Below, one piece after another: positions 17,162 through 26,980 of a stretch of DNA of 64,000 nt. The DNA is from Pseudomonadota bacterium (GTDB taxonomy: Bacteria; Pseudomonadota; Alphaproteobacteria; Rhizobiales; Xanthobacteraceae): assembly GCA_023422775.1 (NCBI GenBank), contig JAFAGM010000044.1:1-64000 (forward strand). Direction: 5' to 3'. The notes under the pieces are model-generated. The model did not search any database. It saw nothing but the letters and a program-made list of their open reading frames with translations, and was not told where the DNA came from. Made by a program: the position numbers and the translations under genes. Position 1 is the first letter of the stretch; the number at the start of each line of letters is the position of its first letter.

Positions 17162-17767
17162 TCAAAGCTTCCGCGCCAACTCCGGCGCCATCTCCTTCGT
17201 GCCCTCGGGCGCACGCGCGGCGGCGGCGCGCAGGCGCGGCAGGACGTCCTCGACGCGGTCGGCCTTGAGGACGTCGATGTTGAGCGCCGGGCGGATGAAT
17301 TCGGTTTCGCGCATGTGTGCCAGCAGCGCGATCAGCGGTTCCCAGAAGCCGTCGATGTTGGCGAGCAGCACCGGCTTGGTGTGACGGCCGAGCTGTTGCC
17401 AGGTCATCTGTTCGACCAGTTCCTCCAGCGTGCCGATCCCGCCGGGAAGAGCGACGAACGCATCGGAGTGCTCGAACATCAGCCGCTTGCGCTCGTGCAT
17501 GTCGGGCGTGACGATCATCTCCTGAACGCGCGTCAGCATATGCTCGCGGGATCGCAGGAAGTCCGGAATGATGCCGGTGACGGCACCGCCGTGATCCAGT
17601 GTGGATTTGGCGATCGCGCCCATCAGTCCGACCGAGCCGCCGCCATAGACGAGACGGATGCTGTTCTCGGCGAATATCTTTCCAAGGGCGGTGGCGGATT
17701 CGACGAAGCGGGGGCTCGAGCCAGGCCCGGAGCCGCAATAAACGCAGACAGTCTTGATTTGGTCCAT
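17162..17767 (-). CDS. LOG family protein (cytokinin riboside 5'-monophosphate phosphoribohydrolase-like)
   Basis: 201 residues with the LOG signature PGGIGTLEEL and the nucleotide-binding segment LVYGGGSVGLMGAIA, plus CVYCGSGPG at the N-terminus. Family members release free cytokinin bases or cleave AMP to ribose 5-phosphate and adenine; they were long misannotated as lysine decarboxylases. The start at 17767 (MDQIKTVCVYCG) matches the family; an in-frame ATG at 17788 is possible. Confidence 0.88.
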   Translation of the reverse strand: MDQIKTVCVYCGSGPGSSPRFVESATALGKIFAENSIRLVYGGGSVGLMGAIAKSTLDHGGAVTGIIPDFLRSREHMLTRVQEMIVTPDMHERKRLMFEHSDAFVALPGGIGTLEELVEQMTWQQLGRHTKPVLLANIDGFWEPLIALLAHMRETEFIRPALNIDVLKADRVEDVLPRLRAAAARAPEGTKEMAPELARKL

Positions 17768-17979
17768 GCATGTCATGTGGCACTGCAACCTTGAAAGCTC
17801 AAGCCTGAGCTGTACGCGAGCGCGGCAGAAATAGGTCCGAAATCAAACCAAACGGGAGGAAAGATTTATCTTTCAAGGCTGTACGGGAGAGTTAAACGCT
17901 CTATATGACGGGCCTATGCAGATTGCCAAAAATTCCGTGAAGGCGACTGGTGCGCCGATTTGCGTTGGACGCTACGCCA

Positions 17980-19971
17980 ATGGCTGATCCTGATTCGCGC
18001 CAGAACGCCGTCGCGTCTCCCACCAGCGTTTCGGCCGAGAAGGCAACCCTGGCTGGAACGCTGGTGCATCTGTGGCCCTACATCTGGCCGGGCGATCGCG
18101 CTGACCTGAAGATGCGCGTGGTGTGGTCGGTGGTGCTGCTGCTGATCGCGAAGGTCGCGACGCTGACGGTGCCGTTCACCTTCAAATGGGCGATCGACGC
18201 GCTCAACGGCATGGGCTCCGCGCCTGTCGAACCGTCGAACTGGGCGCTGTGGCTGATCGCATCGCCGGTGCTGATGACGATCGGCTATGGCGGCATGCGC
18301 GTGCTGATGGCGCTGTTCACGCAGTGGCGCGACGGCATCTTCGCGCGTGTCGCGATGCACGCAGTGCGCAAGCTTGCCTACATCACTTTTGTCCACATGC
18401 ATGAACTGTCGCTGCGCTTTCACCTCGAGCGCAAGACCGGGGGCCTGACGCGGGTGCTGGAGCGCGGTCGCACCGGCATCGAGGTGATCGTGCGCAACGT
18501 GCTGCTGCAGCTCGTTCCGACCATCGTCGAACTGGCGTTGATCTTCGGCGTGCTGTTCTGGCAGTTCGACTGGCGCTACGTGCTGGCCGTCGCGAGCATG
18601 ATCGGCGCCTACATGTGGTTCACCTATGTTGCGACCGAGTGGCGGATCGAGATCCGCCGCAAGATGAACGACTCCGACACGGAGGCGAACACCAAGGCGA
18701 TCGACTCGCTGCTCAATTATGAGACCGTGAAATATTTCGGCGCAGAGGAGCGCGAAGCGCGGCGCTATGACCGTTCCATGGAGCGCTACGAAGAGGCGAG
18801 CATCCGCACCTACACGTCGCTTGCAATACTCAATGCCGGTCAGGCCGTGATCTTCACCGCCGGATTGACTGCGACCATGCTGTTGTGCGCTTTCTCGATC
18901 CGTGACGGCACGCACACGGTCGGCGACTTCGTGATGATCAACGCCATGATGATCCAGCTTTTTGTGCCACTCAACTTCATGGGATTCGTCTATCGCGAGA
19001 TCAGACAGGCGGTCATCGACATCGAGAAGATGTTCGACGTGCTGGCGCGCCCCGCCGAGATCAGGGATGCACCGGGCGCGATGCCGCTGGCGGTGACATC
19101 GGGCCATGTGCGGTTCGAGGACGTGCTTTTTGCCTATGATCCGGAGCGGCCGATCCTCAAGGGCCTCAGTTTCGAGGTGCCCGCCGGCAAGGCGGTCGCG
19201 ATCGTCGGTCCCTCCGGCGCCGGCAAGTCGACGATTTCTCGGCTGCTGTTCCGCCTCTACGACGTCTCCGGCGGAAGCATCCTGATCGACGGCCAGGACA
19301 TCAGGAACGTCACGCAGAGCAGTTTGCGCGCCTCGATCGGCATGGTGCCGCAGGATACCGTGCTGTTCAACGACACCATTCGCTACAACATCCGCTACGG
19401 CCGCTGGGACGCCAGCGATGCCGAGGTGGAGCAGGCGGCGCAACTGGCGCAGATCGACAGCTTCATCCGCATGTCGCCAAAAGGCTATGAGACCCAGGTC
19501 GGCGAGCGCGGACTGAAACTGTCCGGAGGCGAGAAGCAGCGCGTGGCGATTGCGCGAACGGTGCTGAAGGCGCCGCCGATCCTGGTGCTCGATGAAGCGA
19601 CCTCGGCGCTCGACAGTCACACCGAGCACGAAATCCAGGAGGCACTGGAGCGCGTGTCGCGTGGCCGTACCTCGCTGGTGATCGCGCATCGGCTCTCGAC
19701 CATCGTCGGCGCCGATGAAATTATCGTGCTGGATCAAGGGCGCATCGCCGAGCGCGGTACCCATGCGAGGCTTTTGGCTTCGGGCGGGCTCTATGCCAGT
19801 ATGTGGAACCGGCAGCGTGAAGCCGAGGAGGCGCGGGAGAAACTCGCGCAGATCGACGACGCCAACGAGGCGCCGAACCGTGTCCCGCCGCCTGTCGACG
19901 ATCCAAATGACCCGGACAAGGATCCGCCCAGGGGCGGGCCCAAAGATTCCTTGGCAACCGTCGCGGAATAA
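17980..19971 (+). CDS. Atm1-type ABC exporter (ABCB/heavy-metal family)
   Basis: A 663-residue half-transporter: six membrane helices in the first 330 residues and an ATPase domain with Walker A GPSGAGKST, Q-loop MVPQDTVLF, signature LSGGEKQR, Walker B ILVLDEATSALD and H-loop AHRLST. The region SLLNYETVKYFGAEEREARRYD is diagnostic of the Atm1/HMT1 group, which exports glutathione-linked sulfur or metal compounds. The charged C-terminal tail (EAPNRVPPPVDDPNDPDKD) is an extension. The ATG at 17980 is chosen over a GTG at 17950. psd follows 57 bp downstream. Confidence 0.92.
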   Translation: MADPDSRQNAVASPTSVSAEKATLAGTLVHLWPYIWPGDRADLKMRVVWSVVLLLIAKVATLTVPFTFKWAIDALNGMGSAPVEPSNWALWLIASPVLMTIGYGGMRVLMALFTQWRDGIFARVAMHAVRKLAYITFVHMHELSLRFHLERKTGGLTRVLERGRTGIEVIVRNVLLQLVPTIVELALIFGVLFWQFDWRYVLAVASMIGAYMWFTYVATEWRIEIRRKMNDSDTEANTKAIDSLLNYETVKYFGAEEREARRYDRSMERYEEASIRTYTSLAILNAGQAVIFTAGLTATMLLCAFSIRDGTHTVGDFVMINAMMIQLFVPLNFMGFVYREIRQAVIDIEKMFDVLARPAEIRDAPGAMPLAVTSGHVRFEDVLFAYDPERPILKGLSFEVPAGKAVAIVGPSGAGKSTISRLLFRLYDVSGGSILIDGQDIRNVTQSSLRASIGMVPQDTVLFNDTIRYNIRYGRWDASDAEVEQAAQLAQIDSFIRMSPKGYETQVGERGLKLSGGEKQRVAIARTVLKAPPILVLDEATSALDSHTEHEIQEALERVSRGRTSLVIAHRLSTIVGADEIIVLDQGRIAERGTHARLLASGGLYASMWNRQREAEEAREKLAQIDDANEAPNRVPPPVDDPNDPDKDPPRGGPKDSLATVAE

Positions 19972-20028
19972 TTCAAATACAGCCTCATCTCCCGGCAGCG
20001 GGAAACGGCCAGACAACAGCGAGCCTCG

Positions 20029-20727
20029 ATGTCGATTGCGAATTCCATCCGCGCGCAGATTCCGCCTGTTCATCCCGAGGGCTATCCCTTCATCGGTGGC
20101 TTTGCGCTGGTCAGCCTGATCCTGTTCTGGATCTGGACGCCGCTTGGCTGGATCGGCGCGCTTCTGACGGTCTGGTGCGCGCTGTTCTTCCGTGATCCCG
20201 TCCGCGTGACGCCGGTGCGCGACGGCATCGTGGTGGCGCCGGCCGACGGGCGCATTTCGATGATCGCGCAGGTGCTGCCGCCGGCCGAACTCGGTCTCGG
20301 CGACCGGCCACTGCCGCGCATTTCGATCTTCATGAGCGTGTTCAACTGTCACGTGAACCGCAGTCCGGTGACCGGCCGGATCGACCGCATCGCGTACCGG
20401 CCGGGCACCTTCATCAATGCCGAACTCGACAAGGCCAGCGAAGACAATGAGCGCAACTCGCTCGTCATCTCGACCGCGAACGGCCGCATCGGCGTGGTCC
20501 AGATCGCCGGCCTGGTGGCGCGGCGGATTGTCTCATTCGTGCGGGAGGGCCAGTCGATCGGCGCCGGCGAGCGGTTCGGCCTGATCCGCTTCGGCTCGCG
20601 CCTGGACGTCTATCTGCCCGAGGGCACCAGATCGCTGGTTTCCGAGGGCCAGACGGCGATTGCCGGCGAGACCATCCTGGCCGATTTCGCGTCGACCGAG
20701 CAGGGGCGCACGTTTCGCGCCGATTAA
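20029..20727 (+). CDS. psd: Phosphatidylserine decarboxylase proenzyme
   Basis: Converts phosphatidylserine to phosphatidylethanolamine. 232 residues, the short alphaproteobacterial type, with an N-terminal membrane hairpin (about 20-53). The catalytic core includes PADGRISMI, FMSVFNCHVNRSP (conserved His residues) and the self-cleavage site RFGSRLDVYLP, where the Gly-Ser bond is cut to form the pyruvoyl group. With pssA 101 bp downstream it makes the complete two-step route from CDP-diacylglycerol to phosphatidylethanolamine. Confidence 0.95.
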   Translation: MSIANSIRAQIPPVHPEGYPFIGGFALVSLILFWIWTPLGWIGALLTVWCALFFRDPVRVTPVRDGIVVAPADGRISMIAQVLPPAELGLGDRPLPRISIFMSVFNCHVNRSPVTGRIDRIAYRPGTFINAELDKASEDNERNSLVISTANGRIGVVQIAGLVARRIVSFVREGQSIGAGERFGLIRFGSRLDVYLPEGTRSLVSEGQTAIAGETILADFASTEQGRTFRAD

Positions 20728-20828
20728 CCATCGCCAGGACTGAATATGGCGGCTGATTATGACCGCTGAACAAGCGGCCTTGCCGCCAATGGCGAAACGG
20801 GCCGGCGCTTGCTATATCATGGCGAGCC

Positions 20829-21731
20829 ATGACGCCATTTGAACCCAAATATCCGGAATTGCGCCGCCGCCGGTTTCGCCCGATCCCGGTGCGGATGCTG
20901 GTGCCCAACGTCATCACCCTGCTGGCGATATGCGCCGGCCTGACGGCGATCCGCCTCTCGATCGAAGGACGCATGGAGCTTGCGGTCGCCGCGATCGTAT
21001 TCGCGGCGATCCTCGATGGGGTCGATGGCCGGGTCGCGCGCATGATCAAGGGCCAGTCGAAATTCGGCGCCGAACTCGACAGCCTCGCGGATTTCGTCAA
21101 TTTCGGCGTGGCGCCCGGATTGATGCTGTATTTCTGGCAGCTCCAGGAGTTGAGCAATGGCGGCTGGATCGCGGCGATGATATTCGCGATCGCGGGCGGC
21201 CTGCGGCTGGCGCGTTTCAACGCCAGCATCGACGATCCCAACAAGCCTGCCTTTGCGGCGAACTATTTCACGGGCGTGCCGGCGCCGGCCGGCGCCATCC
21301 TCGCGATGCTGCCGTTCTATCTGGCGTTTCTGGGCGTCCCGAAGCCGCCGGCCATGCTGACCGCGTTCTATACGCTCTTGATCGCCTTCCTGATGGTGTC
21401 TCGCCTGCCGGTGTTTTCCGGCAAGACGGTGCGGATGCGGGTGGCGCCGGAAATGGTGCTGCCGGTTTTCGTCTCCGTGGTGTTCTTCGTCGCGCTCCTG
21501 ATCGGCTACCCCTGGCACATCCTGTCGGTCGGCTCGGTGCTCTATCTGCTGAGCCTGCCCTGGGGCTGGAAGTCCTACCGCGACCATGAACGCAACGCCG
21601 CCGCCGCGGCGCAGCCGGCACCCGCAGCGGGCGCTGCTGCGCCGCAAGCGACGGCGCCGACGTTCGAACCCGCTCCAGGTTCGCCAGCTCCGAGCGACAC
21701 TGAGGACGAACGGCCGACGCGGCTGAACTGA
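20829..21731 (+). CDS. pssA: CDP-diacylglycerol-serine O-phosphatidyltransferase
   Basis: A 300-residue membrane enzyme making phosphatidylserine, the substrate of the upstream psd product. The CDP-alcohol phosphotransferase motif D-G-x2-A-R-x8-G-x3-D-x3-D is complete (DGRVAR ... FGAELDSLAD, about residues 63-86). Seven to eight membrane segments follow. The C-terminal about 45 residues are Ala/Pro-rich and low complexity, outside the catalytic family core. Confidence 0.95.
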   Translation: MTPFEPKYPELRRRRFRPIPVRMLVPNVITLLAICAGLTAIRLSIEGRMELAVAAIVFAAILDGVDGRVARMIKGQSKFGAELDSLADFVNFGVAPGLMLYFWQLQELSNGGWIAAMIFAIAGGLRLARFNASIDDPNKPAFAANYFTGVPAPAGAILAMLPFYLAFLGVPKPPAMLTAFYTLLIAFLMVSRLPVFSGKTVRMRVAPEMVLPVFVSVVFFVALLIGYPWHILSVGSVLYLLSLPWGWKSYRDHERNAAAAAQPAPAAGAAAPQATAPTFEPAPGSPAPSDTEDERPTRLN

Positions 21732-21867
21732 GCGATCAGCTTCACTTCCAAAATACCTGCCCTCAAGCCGGGATCGAGTTGGGTTCGGTCCCAATCTCGG
21801 CTATACGGCTATCGATGCACGGCTTTCAACGACAGCCGGCCCAAGAAAAAGACAAGGAGAAAACGCC

Positions 21868-22587
21868 GTGAACAAAGCCGTTACCGCCCCGCTGCCTGCT
21901 TCCGTCCTCGAAGCGCTGGCGCGCTATGATACGCCTACGATCTGCAACGCGATGGAGATCGTGGCACCGGAGCGGCGCCTGATCGGCTACACCACCAAGC
22001 CGCTGGTCTGCCCGTTTCCCGATCTGCCACCGATGGTCGGCTATGCCCGCACCGTGACGATCCGCTCGGTGCTCAAGTCGGGCCTGCCGGCCGACGAGCA
22101 GGCGAAGCGCCGCATCGCCTATTACGAATATGTCGGCACCGGCTTCGGCCCGCGCATCACCGTGATCCAGGATATCGACGGCGCCGATGTCGGCTACGGC
22201 GCGTTCTGGGGCGAGGTGCAGAGCAATGTGCATAAGGCGCTCGGCTGCCTCGGCGTCATCACCGACGGCTCCATCCGCGACATCCCGCAATGGGCGCCGG
22301 GCTTCCAGGCGCTGGCCGGCTCGATCGGGCCGTCGCATGCCTGGGTCCATGCGGAGAGCTTTGGGGGCGAAGTGCGCGTCGCCGGCATGACGGTTCATTC
22401 CGACGATCTGATCCATGCCGATCAGCACGGCGCGATCGTGATCCCGATCGACATCGCGGCGAAGATCCCGGAGGCCGCCGAACTCTGCGGCCGGCGCGAG
22501 ACGCCGATCCTGGAGATCGCGCGCAGCCCGGACTTCACGCTCGAAAAGCTGAAGGAGGCGTTGAAGCGTTCCGCTGAGATCCACTGA
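21868..22587 (+). CDS. RraA-like / HMG aldolase family protein
   Basis: 239 residues of the RraA-like fold (formerly menaquinone methyltransferase). The segment GVITDGSIRDIPQW contains the Asp-Gly-x-x-Arg-Asp motif found in 4-hydroxy-4-methyl-2-oxoglutarate and 4-carboxy-4-hydroxy-2-oxoadipate aldolases of aromatic catabolism. The family also includes the RNase E regulator RraA, so aldolase activity is likely but not proven. AAGGAGAAAA precedes the ATG. Its neighbour is a Bug-type receptor, a pairing common in catabolic loci. Confidence 0.8.
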   Translation: MNKAVTAPLPASVLEALARYDTPTICNAMEIVAPERRLIGYTTKPLVCPFPDLPPMVGYARTVTIRSVLKSGLPADEQAKRRIAYYEYVGTGFGPRITVIQDIDGADVGYGAFWGEVQSNVHKALGCLGVITDGSIRDIPQWAPGFQALAGSIGPSHAWVHAESFGGEVRVAGMTVHSDDLIHADQHGAIVIPIDIAAKIPEAAELCGRRETPILEIARSPDFTLEKLKEALKRSAEIH

Positions 22588-22627
22588 CAAAAGTCAGGGA
22601 TACTAAACAGGCAAAGGGGGAGGCGTG

Positions 22628-23596
22628 ATGAGAGGCTTCTGGGCTGCGCTGTCATTGTTGATCCTGGCCGGCGCTGTCGGCGCACAGGCACAGACGTTTC
22701 CATCGCGGCCCATTACGCTGGTGGTTCCGTTCCCGCCGGGCGGATCGACCGACGCGGCGGCGCGCATCCTGGCGGAGCGCATGCGCGCTCCGCTCGGCCA
22801 GTCCGTCGTGATCGAAAATGTCGGGGGCGCCGGCGGCAGTATCGCCGTCGGCCGAGTGGCGCGCGCGGCGCCCGACGGCTACACCTTCGACATCGGGCAA
22901 TGGGACACCCATGTCGGCAGCATCATCTACAAGCTCGACTACGACCTCGAAAGGGATTTTGAGCCGATCGCGCTGGTCTCGAACAATCCCCAGCTCATGG
23001 TCGCCAAGAACGGCCTGCCGGCGAACACGCTTGGCGAACTGGTGACATGGATGAAGGCGAACCCCGGCAAGATCAACTTCGTCAACCAGAATGCGGCGGC
23101 GAATGTCACCGGCGTGCTGTTCGAAAGCCTCACCAAGCAGAAGGTGCAGTTCATTCCCTATCGCGGCGCGGGACCTGCGATGACCGATCTCGTTTCCGGC
23201 ACCGTTGATCTGCTGGTGGTGCAGGGCGCGGTGGCGCTGCCGCAAATCCGCGCCGGCAAGATCAAGGCGCTCGCCAACCTTTCGCCGACGCGATCCGCCT
23301 CGATGCCTGATATTCCGACCCCGGACGAGACCGGCGTGCCCGGCCTCTATATGTCCGGCTGGTTCGGCTTCTTTGCGCCCAAGGGAACGCCGAAGGACGT
23401 CATCGCCAGGCTCAATGCCGCGACTGTCGAGGCGCTGGCGGATCCTGCGATCCAGAAGCGCTTTACCGAACTGGGACTGGACGTCGCTCCGCGCGCGCAG
23501 CAGACGCCGGAGGGGTTGGCGGCGTTCCAGAAGGCCGAGATCGCCAAATGGTGGCCGATCATCAAGTCGGCCGGCATCGGCGCGCAGGCGCAATAA
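22628..23596 (+). CDS. Bug/TctC-type solute-binding receptor
   Basis: A 322-residue periplasmic receptor of the tripartite tricarboxylate transporter (Bug) family. It has a signal peptide ending GAQAQ near residue 22, then FPSRPITLVVPFPPGGSTDAAAR, the classical N-terminal Bug signature. LPYRGAGPAMTDL-type and QIRAGKIKALA segments follow. Such receptors bind carboxylates or amino acids. No TctA/TctB membrane genes lie nearby, as usual for orphan Bug genes. The ATG at 22628 is preferred over the GTG at 22625 given GGGGGAGG at 22616-22623. Confidence 0.9.
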   Translation: MRGFWAALSLLILAGAVGAQAQTFPSRPITLVVPFPPGGSTDAAARILAERMRAPLGQSVVIENVGGAGGSIAVGRVARAAPDGYTFDIGQWDTHVGSIIYKLDYDLERDFEPIALVSNNPQLMVAKNGLPANTLGELVTWMKANPGKINFVNQNAAANVTGVLFESLTKQKVQFIPYRGAGPAMTDLVSGTVDLLVVQGAVALPQIRAGKIKALANLSPTRSASMPDIPTPDETGVPGLYMSGWFGFFAPKGTPKDVIARLNAATVEALADPAIQKRFTELGLDVAPRAQQTPEGLAAFQKAEIAKWWPIIKSAGIGAQAQ

Positions 23597-23633
23597 GTCC
23601 CCCGGGGGCTGATCGGCCCAATCCGTCCCTGGG

Positions 23634-24905
23634 TCAAAGCGCTTCCGACCTGCGCAACAGGAGAGTGCTCTTGTCGCTGGAAACGGCAGGCGAGACGGCC
23701 GCGTTTAATGCTTCCTTTTGATAACGCCGATACAGCACGCCAAACCATAACAAGATGGCCGGGAAGGAGAATGGAATATGGCTGCCGGCAGTGAGAATCT
23801 GCGCGTAGGGCGAGACCAGCAGCATGGCGACCGAGATCAGTTCAATCCCATCCCATCCGTCACGCCAACTCCGCGCGAGCAGCGGGATAATGGACAGGAT
23901 CAGCAGCGGCGTGTCGTAACAGAATGAGTATGGCGTTGCGAGCAATGTCCCGGCCGCCAGCAGCGCCAACCGAAGATCAAGCCTGCCGTCTTCCTGTCGC
24001 CGTTCCTGCTTGTATGACCAGAAAACCCGGACGATCACGGTCACGACCGCAAGACTGATGAGCACCTGCAAGGAGGCCGCGAGAGCAGCCGGCATTCCGG
24101 TCCCGTGCAACGACACGTAGGGACCGACGAGGAGTTGCTGGACCTGGTCGTAACCCCTGCCGATGAGATCGCTGTACAATTGGGTCATGCGCAGGTAGTC
24201 GGCCCAGATCGCGGCGCCAAGCCACAGCGTCGAAAGGACAATCAACAAAAGGATGGTGGTCGCCGCCGCCGCAAAGATGCGCCATTGACCGGACGCGACC
24301 AGCGCGAAGGGTATCAGCAGTCCAAGCTGCGGCTTGATCGCCAGGAGACCGATGCAAATTCCTGCCAGGACAGGACGCGTCGGCCAGAAATACGCCGCTC
24401 CAAGGAAGAACACGGCGGTGATCGCGCCCGTCTGTCCGCTGAATAGATTGGCGCTGAGAAAGGGCAATGAGAACGCGATCAGCACGGCATAGGCCTGTGC
24501 GCGTGGCCAGTGTTCCTCGTGATCTCCCAGACCGGAACGCTTCGCCAACGAGACGACCAGTACAAGATAGAAGACGAGGGGAACGAGCGACCAGGCCAGG
24601 ACCGCTTCGTTGTAGGTCGCGTCGCCCAGCAGCCACAGGCCAAACAGGGTGAACGGTGGATAGACGAACCACGAGATGGCGTCTGTCACATTCGTCGACA
24701 GGATTTGTCGCCAGGTGTCGGGGTCATAGATGGCGGCGATGTCGCCATGCCGCACGCGATATGCTGCATTCCAGAAGCAGATGAAGTCGCCGCCGAAGCG
24801 CGAACTTTCCGACAATTCGCGGAAATACAAGGTCAGATTGACGCCAGCCTGAGTCGCGAGGCATGCCGCAATCAATAGCAGTAATTTCTTCTGCAGCGTG
24901 GTCAT
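23634..24905 (-). CDS. GT87-type (DUF2029) polytopic glycosyltransferase-like protein
   Basis: 423 residues with about ten hydrophobic helices. The first periplasmic loop GDFICFWNAA carries the Asp expected of GT-C glycosyltransferases that use polyprenyl-phosphate sugars, and the later LLAIKPQLGLLIP segment is the GT87 signature (K-P-Q/H). Likely adds a sugar to an envelope glycan at the periplasmic face; the sugar is unknown. It stands alone on the minus strand, with no polysaccharide genes adjacent. Codon use and GC look slightly lower than its neighbours. Confidence 0.8.
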   Translation of the reverse strand: MTTLQKKLLLLIAACLATQAGVNLTLYFRELSESSRFGGDFICFWNAAYRVRHGDIAAIYDPDTWRQILSTNVTDAISWFVYPPFTLFGLWLLGDATYNEAVLAWSLVPLVFYLVLVVSLAKRSGLGDHEEHWPRAQAYAVLIAFSLPFLSANLFSGQTGAITAVFFLGAAYFWPTRPVLAGICIGLLAIKPQLGLLIPFALVASGQWRIFAAAATTILLLIVLSTLWLGAAIWADYLRMTQLYSDLIGRGYDQVQQLLVGPYVSLHGTGMPAALAASLQVLISLAVVTVIVRVFWSYKQERRQEDGRLDLRLALLAAGTLLATPYSFCYDTPLLILSIIPLLARSWRDGWDGIELISVAMLLVSPYAQILTAGSHIPFSFPAILLWFGVLYRRYQKEALNAAVSPAVSSDKSTLLLRRSEAL

Positions 24906-25072
24906 GGCAACACCTTAGGGGCGCCACCTTAGCGGGAGCCTAAGACGGCGCGCTGCGGCCGCAATGGTGCGCCAATGTCGTCCAGGGTCTTCATCCTTCC
25001 GGGTGCCGCGAGGGTTTGGCGACCGTCGCGCCCGCCCGGTCGTTCGGTTCATTTTTAATCTTTTGTTATGCC

Positions 25073-25086
25073 TACCGAATTCGGTA
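25073..25086. promoter_or_regulatory. Perfect palindrome TACCGAATTCGGTA upstream of motA
   Basis: A 14-bp perfect palindrome in an AT-rich patch about 100 bp before the motA start (CTTTTGTTATGCC to the left). It could be an operator for the stator genes. The cognate factor is unknown. Confidence 0.35.
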
Positions 25087-25189
25087 ACCCGTCTTTAATG
25101 GCCGAGTCGTAGGGTCCGGAAGCGCGGCTCCAAATGGGAGCGCGACCGTCCAGGACGGCCGGTAATTCGCGTAAGCGTCGGAGTTCAGA

Positions 25190-25963
25190 ATGGATATCAC
25201 CACGCTCATTGGCCTGATCGCCGGCGGCATCGTCCTGGTGACGCTGATCCTGATGGGTGGTGACCTCCGGATGTTCTACGACATCCATGCCGTCATCATC
25301 ATTTTCGGCGGTTCGTTCGCCGCGACCCTGATCCGCTTTCCGCTCAGCGCGATCCTGCACGGCATGCCGCTGGGTGCGAAATTCGCCTTTACCATGAGCC
25401 GGCTTTCGGCACGCGACCTGGTCGACGAATTGGCCGGCATCGCCGAAATCGCACGCAAGCAGGGGCCGGTCGGCCTGGAAAAGGTCGAGATCGACGAGCC
25501 GTTCCTCGCCAAGGGAATCCGCTACGTGGCCGACGGCTACGACCTCGAATTCATTCGAGACAATCTGGAGCGAGATCGCGACAATTTCCTGATGCACCTG
25601 AACGAGGGTTCGAAGATCTACCGCGCCATCGGCGATTGCGCGCCGGCGTTCGGCATGATCGGCACCCTGATCGGCATGGTGCAGATGTTCTCGAACATGT
25701 CGGATCCCTCGAAGCTCGGCCCCTTCATGGCGGTGGCGCTGCTGGCGACGCTCTACGGCGCGCTCCTCGCCAACCTGATCTGCCTGCCGATCGCCGACAA
25801 GCTGCATGGCAAGCTGATCGACGAGGAGACCAACCGCACGCTGATCATCGATGGCATCCTGATGATCCGCGACTCCAAGAGCCCGGCACTGGTGCGCGAA
25901 ATGCTGTTGGCCTACCTGCCCGAAAAACACCGCCACGAAGAAGGCGAGCTGGCGCCGGCCTGA
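25190..25963 (+). CDS. motA: Flagellar motor stator protein MotA
   Basis: A 257-residue stator subunit with four helices. The cytoplasmic loop carries charged residues and the C-terminal pair of helices includes the conserved APAFGMIGTLIGMVQM and LLATLYGALLANL segments of the MotA/TolQ/ExbB family. Length and the N-terminal GLIAGGIVLVTLI support MotA/PomA over ExbB. motB follows after 32 bp. No other flagellar gene is in the window, so this stator pair is detached from its main flagellar locus. Confidence 0.92.
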   Translation: MDITTLIGLIAGGIVLVTLILMGGDLRMFYDIHAVIIIFGGSFAATLIRFPLSAILHGMPLGAKFAFTMSRLSARDLVDELAGIAEIARKQGPVGLEKVEIDEPFLAKGIRYVADGYDLEFIRDNLERDRDNFLMHLNEGSKIYRAIGDCAPAFGMIGTLIGMVQMFSNMSDPSKLGPFMAVALLATLYGALLANLICLPIADKLHGKLIDEETNRTLIIDGILMIRDSKSPALVREMLLAYLPEKHRHEEGELAPA

Positions 25964-25995
25964 CCGGCGGCGGCATCCAGGCGCGGACATAGAGC

Positions 25996-26823
25996 ATGGC
26001 CAAGAAGAAACGCGAAGAGGCGCATGGCGGCCACGGCTGGTTCGTCACGTTTGCCGACCTGATGGCGTTGCTGCTGGCATTCTTCGTCATGCTGGTCGCG
26101 TTCTCCAGCCAGGACAAGGACAAGCTGAAAATCGTTGCCGGTTCGATGCGCGAGGCGTTCGGCGTGCAGACTGAAGTGCGCTATTCCGGCATCGTCGAAT
26201 CCGACGGCCTGCCGACGCGGCCCAAGATGAAGAACGTCGATCATATTTCGCCTGAAGAATCTTCCGCGACGCCGACCCCGGAAGAAAAGGATCGCACCCG
26301 CGAAATCGGCGCCCGTCTGAAGGTGGACCGCGAATTCGCTCTCGCCTCGGCATCGTTGCGCCAGGCGCTGCAGGACATGCCGGAACTGACCGAAATGTCG
26401 AAGCACATCATCTTCGAGGAGACCAGCCAGGGCCTCAATCTCGAAATCGTCGATCAGGACGGTCGTTCGATGTTCGCCGACGGCTCCAAGGTGCCTTACG
26501 ACCGGACCCGGCGCCTGATCCAGAAACTGGCGGTGCCGCTCAAGGCCACCCCGCTGCGCGTCAACATCGTCGGCCACACAGCCGCGGGCTTCGTTCCCGC
26601 ACGCGGCGACTATGGCGCGTTCGACCTGTCGGCCGACCGCGCCAACGCGGTGCGCCAGATTCTCGAACGCGAGGGTTTGCCGTCGTCCCACATCTTCGCG
26701 GTGGGCGGCAAGGCCGATACCCAACCGCTGTTTCCGGACGATCCGACCTTGCCGGCCAACCGTCGCGTTACCATCACATTGATGCGCGAAAATCCGCCGT
26801 TACCCCCCGATCTGAAGCCATAA
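25996..26823 (+). CDS. motB: Flagellar motor stator protein MotB (OmpA-domain)
   Basis: A 275-residue partner of MotA. A single N-terminal helix TFADLMALLLAFFVMLVAFS contains the proton-carrying Asp (Asp21), and the C-terminal half is an OmpA-like peptidoglycan-binding domain (VNIVGHTAAG, LSADRANAVRQIL, NRRVTITLM). The linker (about 50-125) is acidic and probably holds the plug segment. It anchors the proton channel to the cell wall. Confidence 0.92.
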   Translation: MAKKKREEAHGGHGWFVTFADLMALLLAFFVMLVAFSSQDKDKLKIVAGSMREAFGVQTEVRYSGIVESDGLPTRPKMKNVDHISPEESSATPTPEEKDRTREIGARLKVDREFALASASLRQALQDMPELTEMSKHIIFEETSQGLNLEIVDQDGRSMFADGSKVPYDRTRRLIQKLAVPLKATPLRVNIVGHTAAGFVPARGDYGAFDLSADRANAVRQILEREGLPSSHIFAVGGKADTQPLFPDDPTLPANRRVTITLMRENPPLPPDLKP

Positions 26824-26980
26824 CGAATCGGATTACTATAGTACCGTCAACGTGCTGTGTCCTCTTTATCCCAGTCGCGTTGCGCCTGTGGTGTTAAGCT
26901 GCACATTCGATTGACAGGCGACGCGGAAGCGCCGATAGCCGCCCGGATCAATTCTACCGCGAGAGCGTTCCTTCTCCGTC

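Noticed and set aside
17914..20352. 812-residue minus-strand open frame opposite the Atm1 and psd genes
   Set aside because: Antisense shadow of high-GC genes: rich in His/Arg/Asp with no domain, and the plus strand carries well-conserved families.
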